A stretch of 64,000 nt of DNA, from contig NC_064621.1 of the NCBI RefSeq assembly GCF_023898315.1, positions 136,026,521 through 136,090,520 on the forward strand. Reading direction: 5' to 3'. The translations under genes were made by a program, and so were the position numbers. Numbering within the stretch: position 1 is the stretch's first letter; each line of letters opens with the position of its first letter. Shown piece after piece: positions 34,461 through 45,614 of the stretch. This DNA is from Schistocerca nitens (Eukaryota; Arthropoda; Insecta; Orthoptera; Acrididae). A model generated the notes under the pieces. That model saw nothing but the letters and a program-made list of their open reading frames with translations. It made no database searches and was not told the origin of the DNA.

Positions 34461-35418
34461 ATATGCTACCGTAATGATGGTGATGGTTTGAGTTCTTCTC
34501 CACTATGGGACTAGTAGTTATAGAGGCGATTTCTTGTAATTTAGGTAAAAAAATTAGAATGGGGTAAATATATTGGAGGGATTTGTGCTGCAAAGAATGC
34601 CAAATGTGCTTGAGAGTACAGATGTGTATTACATGAGGATCGCAGCTAGGAAGCACAAATATTGATTTGGAAGATTCATTTGCAATGATGGGATATGTGC
34701 TGAAAATTTCTGCAAAGTATGTCGGATAGTTGCAACGAAAGAAGGTGATATTTTCTAATATGAAAATGACGGCGGACAAGGATTCTCAACGATGGGACGG
34801 AAAGTATTATGTTGAGGTGCATGTTTATGGCTGTCGTGCAGCAGGCAACGGTGTTGTAGGATAGTTATGAGCTGGAACAGGATAAGGGCAGGCACAGAAA
34901 ATAGGTGGAGTGCGTGTCGTTCATGACTACGAGGGAGTGGTAAATCTTGGTAACAGCGAAAGTTCATTGCCCTAATCTCATAAAATCACGAAATGTAACC
35001 GATTGAAGTTGCTGTGGCATTCAAATAGTATGACGAGGTCAGCGCGCGAAATCGCACTTCACTACATAAATGCAAAGTGCTCAAATTCTAGCATACAGAC
35101 GGCCATTAACTGTGTTGTAGAATGAAACACAGACCACGTGTGTCACGCGGTACAAGTAAACAAGCGATTTGGCGACGAGAGTAGTTCGTGGTGATAGGGA
35201 AAAGGGTTTACACAAGCCTTCTGATATGTTCTCAGCAGCGATAATGAAGTAAGTGGTTTGCCTTCCGGTGACTGAATTGCACCTCGTTTCACTAGAGCAG
35301 TAGGAAAATCGCCTGCTACATGGACTTCCAAACTAACGTTGCATAGCAAATGCTATAGAGTGCACAGTCATACGAGTAGTTGTATGCGGGCGACCATCAG
35401 CAACTAACATCGCTATGT
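34461..35418. other. No gene seen
   Basis: Mixed AT-rich sequence without recognisable coding or repeat content. Confidence 0.45.
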
Positions 35419-35429
35419 GATTTCAGAAA

Positions 35430-35764
35430 TCCAACGGTCTTGCCGGTTCTCGTCAGATCACCGAAGTCAAGCGCTGTCGGGCTGGGCTAGCACTTGGGTG
35501 GGTGATTATCCGGTCTGCCGAGCGTTGTTGGCAAGCGGGGTGCACTCAGCCCTTGCGAGGCAAACTGAGGAGCTACTTGATTGAGAAGTAGCGGCTCCGG
35601 TCTCGTAAACTGGCATACGGCCGGGAGAGCGGTGTGCTGACCACGTGCCCTTCCATATCCGCATCCAGTGACGCCTGTGGGCTGAGGATGACACGGCGGT
35701 CGGTCAGTAACGTTGGGCCTTCCAAGGCCTGTTCGGACGGAGTTTAGTTTAGTTTTAGTTTTAG
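35430..35764 (+). repeat. 5S rRNA-derived SINE
   Basis: The first ~90 bp read like 5S rRNA with a small internal deletion: ccaacgg..., then ggttctcgtcagatcaccga, agtcaagcgctgtcgggc, gctagcacttgggtgggtga. The internal pol III control region (box A-like agtcaagcg, box C-like ggtgggtga) is recognisable. A 200-bp unique body and a tail of repeated gttta/gtttta follow. A target duplication gatttcag(g)aaa lies at 35419-35429 and 35765-35776. No other copy is in this window. Confidence 0.88.
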
Positions 35765-35831
35765 AGATTTCAGGAAAAAAAGAACATTAGCTCATATCCC
35801 AATACACATACCTCCAATTGAGAAGAAATAA

Positions 35832-36041
35832 ACTTCACAAGAAGATGTGTTATGGGCTACTCAAGAAGAAAAAGTGGAAATGCATAGCAATGGTGTTGCT
35901 CTATATTTAGAAGACCGTTTTAAAGTCTACCATACTCAACAATCAGAATATGTGATATGTAATGAACCTGACTTCCGCATTAACCAATACAGTATTTACA
36001 AGGTCGTGCTTAAAAACAATGCCTGCGTATCTCCTCAGTGA
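35832..36041 (+). other. Unassigned 69-codon open stretch
   Basis: The frame after the stop at 35829 is open to the TGA ending at 36041. Its composition is protein-like (LYLEDRFKVYHTQQSEYVIC, then YSIYKVVLKN) and not that of any transposase I know. The SEYVIC...YKVVL pattern faintly recalls the last strands of PARP-type ADP-ribosyltransferases, but this is too weak to name. A mariner remnant starts immediately downstream. It may be a fragment of a host exon, of another element, or chance. Confidence 0.25.
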
Positions 36042-36165
36042 AAATCCTTAACGCTTTTTGAATAAAACAAACGTTATTAACATTCCACATCTTCATTCTT
36101 CAGTCCTACATATGTACCTCTCAACATAGTCGCCGTGCTGACGAACACATTGTTCCCAATCAGCA
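36042..36165. repeat. Mariner end fragment, same family as 56030-57033
   Basis: The stretch with cgttattaacattccacatc and ctcaacatagtcgccgtgctgacgaacacattg (split here in reading) follows the left end of the mariner at 56030 in order. Only the subterminal part is kept. Confidence 0.6.
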
Positions 36166-37008
36166 CTGGTAATTTCGAAGCCAATATAGCGTTTAAAGAG
36201 AATAAAGCCGAAGGAGGGAAACATGGGAAAAAAGTAGAGAAGTAAAAAGTAAGATATTGGAACTGATGGATCTGACGTAAATTGACTCTCCATAATGATT
36301 CCCAACTCCTTTCGTTCTTTGCAGACATCGATGGGCAAACACTGAGAAAATATAAACGACTTCGCTTTGCTGAATGTTTGCTTAAGGTATCTTGGTACCA
36401 TACAAATATCATTAGTGACAAGAAATCGAAACGGTCGGTGAACTGTCTGTCCGCGTACAGTCTCATTTCCTTAAGACTGCTGTCGCGGATTTCACAGTAA
36501 CAGATACGGAAACATCTCAAGCTGATGCAAGAACTACAACAGAGATCATGCACTCGGCACAGCCTCAGTGGAACAACGACGTGCGAATACGCCTTTTTCA
36601 TTACAGCCTAAGCATTTATAAAAACCTACTAATACAACAGTACGATGTGAAGCCATGTATACGATCGTCCGTTAGTTGCAAATGTTGCAGGGAGACACGA
36701 ATGTGAATTATAACTTTACACTCGAAAAATAGCCGTGCCGATCGACAGTGTTGGGACTGAGAGTACTCACACCGTACACTTTCATACACCACTTTCAGCA
36801 ATGTTGAATACACAAGCTTATTCTGTATTATAATACTACGGATTTAAAGTTCTTTGCAACTAAACGTCGTCTAGCCATTGTTTCATTTCTCTATCGTCTA
36901 CAAGTAAAAGATATTAACACAAAATGATGAAATGACGAAGACTTGAAACAAATGCAAAAAAAAAAAAAATTAACAGATCCATATATTCAGCGCTTTCTCC
37001 AATAGTTG
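36166..37008. other. No gene seen
   Basis: AT-rich. The frames present are short and unconvincing. Confidence 0.45.
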
Positions 37009-37213
37009 CCGGCCGAAGTGGCCGTGCGGTTAAAGGCGCTGCAGTCTGGAACCGCAGGACCGGTACGGTCGCAGGTTCGAATACTGCCTCTGGCATGGAT
37101 GTTTGTGATGTCCTTAGGTTGGTTAGGTTTAACTAGTTCTAAGTTCTAGGGGACTAATGACCTCAGTAGTTGAGTCCCATAGTGCTCAAAGCCACTTGAA
37201 CCATTTTTTTTTT
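37009..37213 (+). repeat. SINE-A copy 5
   Basis: Head ccggccgaagtggccgtgcgg, B box ggttcgaatactgcc, central domain, 3' end cacttgaaccatttttttttt. A poly-G run (37217-37233) follows directly. Confidence 0.92.
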
Positions 37214-37536
37214 GGTGGGGGGGGGGGGGGGGGAGTCAGCTCCCCAGAAACGCCATAACGATTTTATTGGAAGCATTGGACCCCAAGGTTTTGAACCGAC
37301 ATTCATCATATATCGCAAACAAAATGATTGATTAATATAAATTCTCGGAATAAAACCAAACAATGTACTTCACATGAAAATATAAAGGTTCTCTAAATTC
37401 AAAAAAGGTTTATGGCTCCAAACAAAAATTTCAGAAATAATAATGTAATTGAAATAAAGTTCAAAAGTGTTTGAATTACTCTAACAATAACCGCTTAGTG
37501 AGTAGAAATCAGTAAGAATCACGTGATTCTTGAGTT

Positions 37537-37757
37537 TCTCCCGGCGTATTTGACAATCAAAATATCCACGGGTGTACTGCCGGTCTACAGTGTCCAACGG
37601 GCACAATATTTCGGCGATTATACATGTCGCCATCATCAGGTGAACTGACGGTCTGCGCTCCTGTGAACGGGCCGGCACGGAGATCCGTACGCTATGACTG
37701 ATCAGGCCGAAATATTGTGCCCGTTGGACACTGTAGACCGTGGATATTTTGATTAAG
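37537..37757. repeat. Penelope-like terminal fragment with a short inverted copy
   Basis: 37537-37685 matches 57888-58040. Its part 37561-37625 is repeated inverted at 37702-37756 (cgaaatattgtgcccgttgg) with a 12-bp deletion, so the locus can fold on itself. The gccatcatcaggtgaact block is typical of Penelope-like 3' regions. Confidence 0.7.
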
Positions 37758-39292
37758 TAAGAAACACATCATTTCACATATAGCACTTAATAATTTGCCC
37801 TAGAAGGGACAAGATGACGGTAATAAAGAGTACGAACTCGATCTGGAAAAATGAGGAGATTACAACCCCTGCTTATTAAAATAATTTTGAACAATACGTG
37901 AGAATCTCTATTAGCGGGGACAAGACTCTCATACTCTTCGTGGACACGACGGGCGGAATTGTTGAAATCCACCCACATTTTTAGGAAAGCATTAACACAT
38001 GAATGTTTTCTCTTTTATAAATATAAAACTACAACCACAGCAAAAATTATACTAATCTCAATATATAACCTGAAGGTATGGCAATATACAAAATCAAAAC
38101 TTTTCTTTAACGTAGAATTTAGTGACCTATTGGAGAGCGCAAGCTATTAAGGCAAACACTCCAAAATTGTGTCAAAGGTATTAAGGGGTAGTACAAAACG
38201 AATACAACTTATCTTTTACATGAATTCCCTGCACAGGGTGGGCTCCGATTACACCGTCACACACAACGGTAAACACAGTTAATGCCTCGCTAGTACGAGC
38301 GCTCCACAGCCGCCGGAGCGACATAAAGTGCAGTGACAGAATACAGATAGAATACGGGCGTGCGAAACAAGGTGAGGATCACAAGCCCCATCTGGGCTCG
38401 AACACCCACGCCCCCACATGGCAGGACAAGCTCCACAAGTAATTACGTTTAGCGTAGATACCTGCTGCACACAGAACACATTAGTAAATATTAAATTACG
38501 GCCACTCAAATCGCGTGCACACCAAATCAAATTAACACAACTAAGTCCATTACACGCCAAAGAATCCATTTGCGGTGACATAATATCAACTGACTGTGCG
38601 GAATATAAACTACAACCACGTAGGAGACTACAGCCAGACCAATGAACGCGAAATTTAAACTTTAAAACGCTCATGTCAAAACCACATCAAAATTGCCATG
38701 AAACTAGTTCACCGAATACCGAATTATAAATCCGCCTTACAGTCACTGCTTATCCGGTGGAGAGACAACACTCAAAACTCACTAGGATGTATCTGGCGGA
38801 ACAACAAGACTGCCGAAAACGACCTCTGCTCAGCAACACTGCTCAATCCCTTGCGCGAGTAAGCGTAATTACTATTCTACACCACTCTGAACCTAACACA
38901 ACACCGACCCTCGCAATAAATCATCAATATGAATTCAGAGTTCAGGAGAAAACTGCACTTAAAACAACTTCAGGGTAAATGCACCTGCAGATGTAGGGGC
39001 CAGAAAATGTGTTCAAATCAAACGACGGAAGCACAGGAAAATCTCCTTAAAACATTTCCAAGTGTCCACGTCTGAGAGCATAAATTCTCCAATTGGCAGA
39101 TAAGTGATGAGGTCCAAATAGCAGCAGCTGTCAACGGCCGCCAAGCGCCTATGGTGCCCAGCTAGTTCACAACACACTGAAAATACACATATGGAGATGG
39201 TATCTGTTGTTTCGGACGTGTCCGAAAGAAGAGATACCATATTTATATAGATATGACTTGTGTCCTCTGAGTATTTCGTGACGGCATACATG
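37758..39292. other. No gene seen; AC-rich in part
   Basis: From about 38150 the plus strand is AC-rich (acacaactaagtccattaca and similar), resembling in composition the 40785-42860 insert. This might be non-coding LTR-type sequence, but I find no paired repeats. Confidence 0.4.
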
Positions 39293-39890
39293 AATAAAAC
39301 GTTCTCGGTTTCCAAGCGGCGTCAATTCGAATAAAAATGGTTCAAATGGCTCTGAGCACTATGGGACTTAACATCTGAGGTCATCAGTCCCCTAGAACTA
39401 ACCTAAGGACATCACACACATCCATGCCCGAGGCAGAATTCGAACCTGCGACCGTAGGTGTCGCGCGGTTCCAGACTCTAGCGCCTAGAACCGCTCGGCC
39501 ACTCCTGCCGGCAATTCGAATAAAATCCTCGAGCTTTCGATAACCAGCTCCGCCATCGTCGTCTGGAGTTCACTGACTGCCGGGGCTGGTACGGTTTCTC
39601 GCTGATAGTGGCATTATGACATCATCAGCAGCCAATCAGATAGACCCAGTGTGGCGCGCGTGGAAGTCTACCCGGGCAGCTAGCGGAGCTATTCCCCTTG
39701 GTGACACCGGTGACGTCAGGTGGCGCCAGGGGCAGGCGCCACGTTTGAAACTGCAGCTCCCGCGTCGCGCATCTGTCTTTGCTTTCTTTCGATGTCCGAC
39801 CCCCACCCCCATGTCCAGCTGTACCCCTGGCCTCCGTCGAAATTGTTGTTGTTTAAATGAATCTCGGCCGCTTCCATTATTAACTTTTTA
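39293..39890 (-). repeat. Inverted terminal copy of the Penelope-like element
   Basis: Read on the minus strand this repeats the end of the GIY-YIG frame (EIHLNNNNFDGGQGYSW at about 39870-39820 against EIRLNNNNYNRDQGYTA at 43306), then the GC-rich 3' region and the end cgagaacgttttattc. It directly abuts the RT start. Confidence 0.85.
39337..39512 (-). repeat. SINE-A copy 6
   Basis: Complete minus-strand copy inside the left inverted terminus. A perfect 13-bp duplication aattcgaataaaa flanks it at 39324-39336 and 39513-39525. Confidence 0.94.
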
Positions 39891-40780
39891 CGAGAGTGCC
39901 AATGCAAGATACGCTTGATCTTTTGGTCCAACGTTTTCCATCTGGAATCACTAAGCTGTTAAGTCACGTCCTAACGACTGCTTACTTTGTGTACTGCGGT
40001 GAATATTATGAGATGACGGACGGCACAGCCATGGGATTACCGCTGTCTCCAGCAGTCGCAAATTTACTCATGCAGCACTTTGAGGAGAATGCTCTGCAAA
40101 CTGCGACATTATACGACCGTCTTGCTTTCTACAATACGTTTATGACACCTTCCTGAACCGAGCGAGTTGGCGCAGTGGTTAGCACACTGGACTCGCATTC
40201 GGGAGGACGACGGTTCAATCCCGTCTCCAGCCACCCTGATTTAGGTTTTCCGTGATTTCCCTAAATCGTTTCAGGCAAATGCCGGGATGGTTCCTTTGAA
40301 AGGGCACGGCCGATTTCCTTCCCAATCCTTCCCCAAACCGAGCTTGCGCTCCGTCTCTAATGACCTCGTTGTCGATGGGACGTTAAACACTAACCACCAC
40401 CACCACCTTCCTGATATGGCCTCACAGTGAAGATACACTACAGCAGTTCGTCGATCACGTGAATGGTGTCCATCCCAAAATTAAATTTACTGTCGAGGTG
40501 GAGAAGCATGGCAAGCTACCATTCTTGGATGTTTTGGTTGAGCGGAAGGCAGTGTACCGGAAACCAACACGCACTGATCGGCACTTGAACGCCAATAGTT
40601 TCCACCACCCTATACACAAGAAATTTCTCTTGAACACGTTGGTTCATAGAGCCATGATAATCTCTGATGACGACCACCTACGGTCTGAGGCGCCCGCCAA
40701 ACCTGCAGGGCAAAACAGGTCATTAGGATTGTGGAAACGGCCAAATAAGGTGTCGGGCAGGTTCACTCAAAATTGCAATT
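39880..40780 (+). pseudogene. Penelope-type reverse transcriptase, broken
   Basis: Penelope RTs are related to telomerase RT and copy the element after endonuclease cleavage. Here LFTRVPMQDTLDLL (39885) begins the visible part. EMTDGTAMGLPLSPAVANLL (about 40010) is the fingers/palm block. The catalytic YVDD is YVYD (about 40130), reached only after a frameshift. TFLIWPHSEDTLQQF then spans the SINE-C insertion, whose removal restores the frame. IKFTVEVEKHGKLPFLDVL (40480) and VYRKPTRTDRHLNANSFHHP (40550) complete the domain. Downstream coding sequence fades at about 40700 before the 2-kb insert. The changed catalytic residue and frameshift mean it is inactive. Confidence 0.88.
40157..40403 (+). 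repeat. SINE-C copy 2, complete
   Basis: Head cgagcgagttggcgcagtgg, B box near 40210-40224, body gggatggttcctttgaaagg, 3' end with (acc)n. A perfect 11-bp duplication caccttcctga lies at 40146-40156 and 40404-40414. It split the RT gene right after the catalytic motif. Confidence 0.94.
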
Positions 40781-40784
40781 TGTA

Positions 40785-42306
40785 ATAATTTAATAACAAC
40801 TTTAAACCAAAACGGCACATAGCCGGACCTTTACAACTACGAGTTTCAAAAGGCAATTATTTGACGACTGAGGGCCTCCAACAAGAAATCTGAAAAGTCA
40901 ACAAAATAAAAATGCAGTTAAAATAGCAAATAAAATAATTAAAATTTATATGGTATCACAGCTAGGCTGGAAAGCCTCAAGGCAAAAGTAGATAGAACAA
41001 ACATATGCAAGGTGCAATACAAGCGGCTGAGGGTCACAATTAAATTAGAAAATTTTAAAATTGTTACCATAATCTTTTAAGGTAGAAGGCCGCAATGTTT
41101 TTACTTAAAGGGCAATTTTAAGAATAAGGTTTTAAGGGTAAAGGCCGACAATCTTCCACAATTTAAAAAAATATATAACCATAAGCCGTAAGTTTTAAGT
41201 AGCTGAAAACAGATAATTAAACACCGGTGGGAAAGACAATAAAGACAACGGCACCCACAAGCCTCTATGTAGGTCGGTCTGCCCTCGTCCACTTAGGTGA
41301 GACAGGTGGTGAGCCCAACTATACTTGATCCGTCGGAACCCAACCAAGGGGCAGCCACGGACCGACCGAGAAACGACTTGCTCGCCACCAATCGGTACAT
41401 GAGAATTCAAACACAATGTTACGGCCGTGATTATCCACAATCAATATGTATATGTATTAAGCTGTCAAAACTACACACCGTGTTAGACAGCGACAACAGG
41501 TGAGGAAAGGACACTGCCTGAAATTACGTTAGTGGCCAGGGCAGGTAACCGGAACACTAACGGCCACAAGGCAGAAAATTCCGCTGGGGAACTAATTGTA
41601 GTCAGCCAATATGGTTAATTGCACCGCATGGTGGCTAAATTTCACCAATAGAAACAGTCTTGCTCACAGAAAAACCTCCCCAACAGCGAACCACCAAAAC
41701 GAACCACACAAAATGAATGGACGTGGCATGGGTAGTGAAACCACTACTCAATTTTGACGCCCTGCGTCGGTGAACCACGAATCTCGTACCGATCGGACAG
41801 CTGCACACATGCTCCGACACTGCGCAGGGACCTGCAGCGGACCCATCCGACTGCACCGCGCGGAAATAACTCTCCTGGTCTGCCGCAACCGACCGACTCC
41901 TGCTGGTCCGTCCGCGACTGCTGCTCCGTCGCGGCTGCACCGCTGGTCCGTCTCTCAATCACTTCCAGACACACGACGGCGGAAATACTGTCTCGGACCC
42001 AATCATGCAGAGGAAACACGCTCACTGGCTAAGCGTGTCCCTGCACCAGGAAGGACCGACCCAAGTTCCACAAGATGGTAATTGAAGGGGACCACAAGCG
42101 CTCAGAAAAGCAGTTAAACGTCGCCCAATGAGACAACGGACCTCTCAGAGCCAATACGCCGACAACATTTAAAATAACTTGTCAATCAAAATCACACAAA
42201 CTACACACAGAACACTTGCACGAAGACCTTAACGATACCCAACAATAAATAAGCACGCACGAAGACAAATCGGGAGTCGATGCACACGCGCGCATGCGCA
42301 CGCGCA

Positions 42307-42365
<59 letters not shown>

Positions 42366-42860
42366 CCGACTCATGAAAGATCGGCGAGCCAAAACACGTC
42401 GTCCGGTAGGACGACCGACCGACGATCCACCAAGACCATGGCCCGCCTCAAGTGATGCGTGGCGGCAATGGTCGGGCGACCCATGTCAACGCAGACCTCA
42501 CTGCTGCTCCAACCCGACTGCACTAGTACCGCATTGCAACTCCCCGACTGGCAGGTCCGAACTGCGTTCCAGACGCGTTCCAACTGACTGGCGCCCGAAC
42601 TCATGACCCTAACTCCCTTACGACAGACAACGACCGTGAAGTAACAGCAGCCGAGGAAAGATACTACGAGAGGGGATATATATCGATACGTGCTGACAAC
42701 GCCGCCCACGGTGAGGCAAAGCAGCAACTCAGTGACAGTATTAATTTAAATTAGGGTAGTGAGGCGGAAGTACGTTAAAAACTGGGTGTAAAATACATGA
42801 TGGCGGGAACACGAGCCACGAACGGCTCACAGTCTGAATTGCAGAACTTAAAACCTGTTT
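40785..42860. other. Unclassified ~2-kb insert within the Penelope-like element
   Basis: AT-rich at both ends, AC/GC-rich in the middle (about 41750-42080), with a (CA)n tract at 42298-42364. No transposase, RT or gag frame and no clear terminal repeats or target duplication were found. It is defined only by interrupting the Penelope coding sequence, and the borders are approximate. Confidence 0.5.
42298..42364. repeat. (CA)n microsatellite
   Basis: About 27 CA dinucleotides preceded by alternating cg/ca repeats. Confidence 0.95.
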
Positions 42861-42929
42861 TCGGGGAAATTGGATAGAGCAAAAGAGACATCGCAAACGC
42901 TTTCAAGGGCCGCCGATGAAAGACACCTG

Positions 42930-43345
42930 GTGAATCAGTAGAAGAGGCCAAACGCACTGCATTCCTGTCATACTGTGGAGCAACTAGCAGTAAGTTAGAA
43001 CGTCTGCTGCAGAAACATGGGCTAAGATCCCCAAGAGACGAGATATGTTGCGCCCTGTTAAAGACGACATTGCTTTTCGAGCGTCCGGCGTGTATGGTGT
43101 AGCCTGTGAATGTGGCAGCATGTATATCGGAAAACAATTCGCATGGTTGTAGTGAGCACAAGCGCCATATAAGACAAAGGGAGCTTGACAAGTCGGCCGT
43201 AGCGGAGCATTGCCTAGAAAACGGACATAAAGTACAGTTCGAATACACAAAAGTTTTGGCTTATGCATCTACATATTGGGACTCCGTTATAAAGGAAGCA
43301 ACCGAGATTCGTTTAAACAACAACAATTACAATAGAGATCAGGGG
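42930..43345 (+). pseudogene. Penelope GIY-YIG endonuclease, frameshifted
   Basis: The minimal signature is clear: AKRTAFLSYCGATSSKLERL (42948), LRPVKDDIAFRASGVYGVAC (43045) and CECGSMYIGK, the GIY-YIG core read here as GVY...YIG. After a frameshift near 43135-43150 the domain continues with EHKRHIRQRELDKSAVAEHC, then LENGHKVQFEYTKVLAY and VIKEATEIRLNNNN. This endonuclease cuts the genomic target for the Penelope RT. The Arg normally found shortly after YIG lies at the frameshift and cannot be confirmed. Confidence 0.88.
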
Positions 43346-43689
43346 TACACAGCAGGGCATGGGAGGGGAGGGGGGGGGGGCGTTGGACATCGAAAGAAAG
43401 CAGAGACAGATGCGCGACGCGGGAGCGGCAGTTTCAAACGTGGCGCCTGCCCCTGGCGCCACCTGACGTCACCCGTGCTGCCACAGGCAATAGCTCCACT
43501 AGCTGCCCGGGTCGACTTCCACGCGCGCCACATTGGGTCTATCTGATTGGCTGCTGATGAGGTCATATGCCTATATAAGCGAGAAACCGCAGCAGCCCCA
43601 GCAACATCTCCGGCGGTAATTCGTTTGAATACCGCCCTTCGATTGTGCGATTACGGTACCAATCGAAGCGATAGGTGTTGCAGGTGCCA

Positions 43690-43960
43690 GCTAGCCCATC
43701 AACGTGCAGCAGTCCAGCCAGCAGCGGTCCCCGCCAGCAGCCAGCAGCGGTCCTCGCCAGCAGCCAGCGTCCAGCGGCGGTTCCTGCCAGCAGCCAGCAG
43801 CGGTTCCTGCCAGCAGCCAGTGTCCAGCAGCTGTTCCTGCCAGCAGCCAGTGTCCAGCAGCGGTCCCAGCCAGCAGCTGTTCCTGCCAGCAGCCAGCGTC
43901 CAGCAGCCAGCAGTGTCCAGTGTCCAGCAGACAGCCACGTCCGCAGCAGCAGCGTCCCCA
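43690..43960 (+). repeat. CAG-rich minisatellite in Jockey 5' UTR
   Basis: About nine imperfect units of roughly 28-30 bp containing cagcagcggttcctgccag. All three plus frames stay open through much of it. Confidence 0.85.
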
Positions 43961-44123
43961 CCAGCCGGCCAGCCAGGTCGCCTCCCCGCCACCAGCAGCA
44001 GAGTGGGGCTTCGGCCCCAGTCTCCTTCATAGTTTCTCCGTCCCTTTTCCTCTGTGTTTCTCGTCGCCTTGTCCGTCCCTCGTTTGCTTCTTTGTCCTGT
44101 CCTGTGCATTTCCCCTTCTCGTA

Positions 44124-45605
44124 ATGTCGACCCCCACCACCACCACTACTGCCACCACCACTGCCATCATATACACATCCCCCTCCACCGCCGCCACCAC
44201 CATCACGTGGTGTGCTGCATCACTCCCCCCTCAGTCCATCCCCCCACACTTCAGTCTCCCATCTCCCTCACTGTTTGTCGCCCCATCCCCGGTTCCTCCC
44301 TCCCACGCCTCCTGATCCCTTCCCTCCACTCCCTTCCTCTGCTCCTTCCATTTCTGCGGCCCCCGCTAGGGTGGTCGCCCGGAGGGCTACGGCCCACGCT
44401 CAACTTTCCCCTTCGCCTTCATCATCATCATCTTCACCGTCGCCTTCGCCATCGCCCTCACCATCTCCGGCGCCAACTTCAGCACCGGGACCTGCCACTC
44501 CCTGCCACATTCCAGTCACTCCCATCCCCCACACCTCCTCTGCCGCCGTCAAGCGCCCCAGTGGCACCCCTGCCTTCTCTACTCCCAAAAAGGCTCCGCC
44601 TCATCCTTCCCCAGCCCATGATGCCATGGATGTCTGCCTGCCTGTCCCTGCCCCCTCTCCTCCACCCCCTCCTCCTACCGCTACCTCCTCTCCCATCCTG
44701 ATCCCTCCCTTCTTGAGGTCCAGAACCTCACCCTCTTCCTTCGCCAGAGTTTTCCTGGTGCCCCCATCTCCCTCCTCACTCCTCGCCATGATTCGGTGCT
44801 CATCTCCTCCCCCAGCCCTACCCTCCACACAGATCTCCTTTCCCGCATCCCTGTCACCCACTTTGGCCCTAATGGCTTCCTCACCCCTGCTCCTTCCCCG
44901 CCTCCCTCCCGCCAACCCCAACCTACGCATCGCCCGCCGACCCTCACCGTTGTGATCACTCGGCTTAGTCCAACGATCACGGAGGAGGAGGTGTTGGCGG
45001 AGCTTCAGGCACATCCCCATCTGGAGGTGCGTACGGTTTGCCACATCCACAACTCTGCCGGCCCCGCCCTCCTTATGCGGGTCTTTTCCGAGCACGCCCC
45101 CTCCATAGACATTTTCCTGAAGGAGGGTGCCCTCCTCTTTAACCAATGTTATAAAGTTGACCCCTCCGATTCCCCACCTCAATCCCTCTGCTGCCAGAGG
45201 TGCTCGCAGTATAATGCACACACGACATCTGAGTACCGCGAGGCCCCCACCTGCCCGCACTGTAGACAAGCCCACTTCTTACGGCAGTGCCCCAATCTCC
45301 AGTTCCCCCCCCCCTCCTGCAATACCAGTAACCTCCCTCATCCTACTTACTCCCAGAAATGTAAGGCCCGACCCCCTCCTACTACTCCTCAACTCACCAT
45401 TCCTGTCTGCCCTCTGGACGCCCCCCAGCATTTCCCTCCACTGAGGACATCATCAGATTCCTCACCATCGTCCTTCAGAATGTTCATCCATACCCTCCAA
45501 CAGATCTCCCTCGCTGCCTGTTCCGTTTTCCAACTAAAAATGTACGCCACCTACTCCAACAACCAGGCCCATTTCACCTTCTCCCGTCTTGACACCCTTG
45601 TCTAA
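44124..45605 (+). pseudogene. Jockey LINE ORF1 (gag-like), frameshifted
   Basis: From ATG at 44124 (MSTPTTTTTATTT) a Pro/Ser/Thr-rich N-terminal region runs through several frames (PAPARVVARRATAHAQLSP near 44360, HDAMDVCLPVPAPSPP near 44620). The last frame (from about 44710 to 45605) encodes TLTVVITRLSPTITEEEVLA and VRTVCHIHNSAGPALLMRVF, a PRE_C2HC-like domain. Zinc knuckles follow: CCQRCSQYNAHTTSEY and CPHCRQAHFLRQCP. It stops 9 bases before the ORF2 start. ORF1 would coat the element RNA. At least two frameshifts break it. Confidence 0.82.
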
Positions 45606-45614
45606 ATCCCTGTC

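Noticed and set aside
43690-43960. CRISPR-like array
   Set aside because: The units are contiguous without unique spacers and lie in an animal retrotransposon; it is a minisatellite.
43563-44109. Long overlapping frames rich in Gln/Pro/Ala on both strands
   Set aside because: They come from the CAG-rich minisatellite in the Jockey 5' UTR, where every frame stays open.
44601-45275. 224-codon minus-strand frame (and others opposite the Jockey LINE)
   Set aside because: Shadow frames of the C-rich plus-strand ORF1, which has recognisable zinc knuckles.
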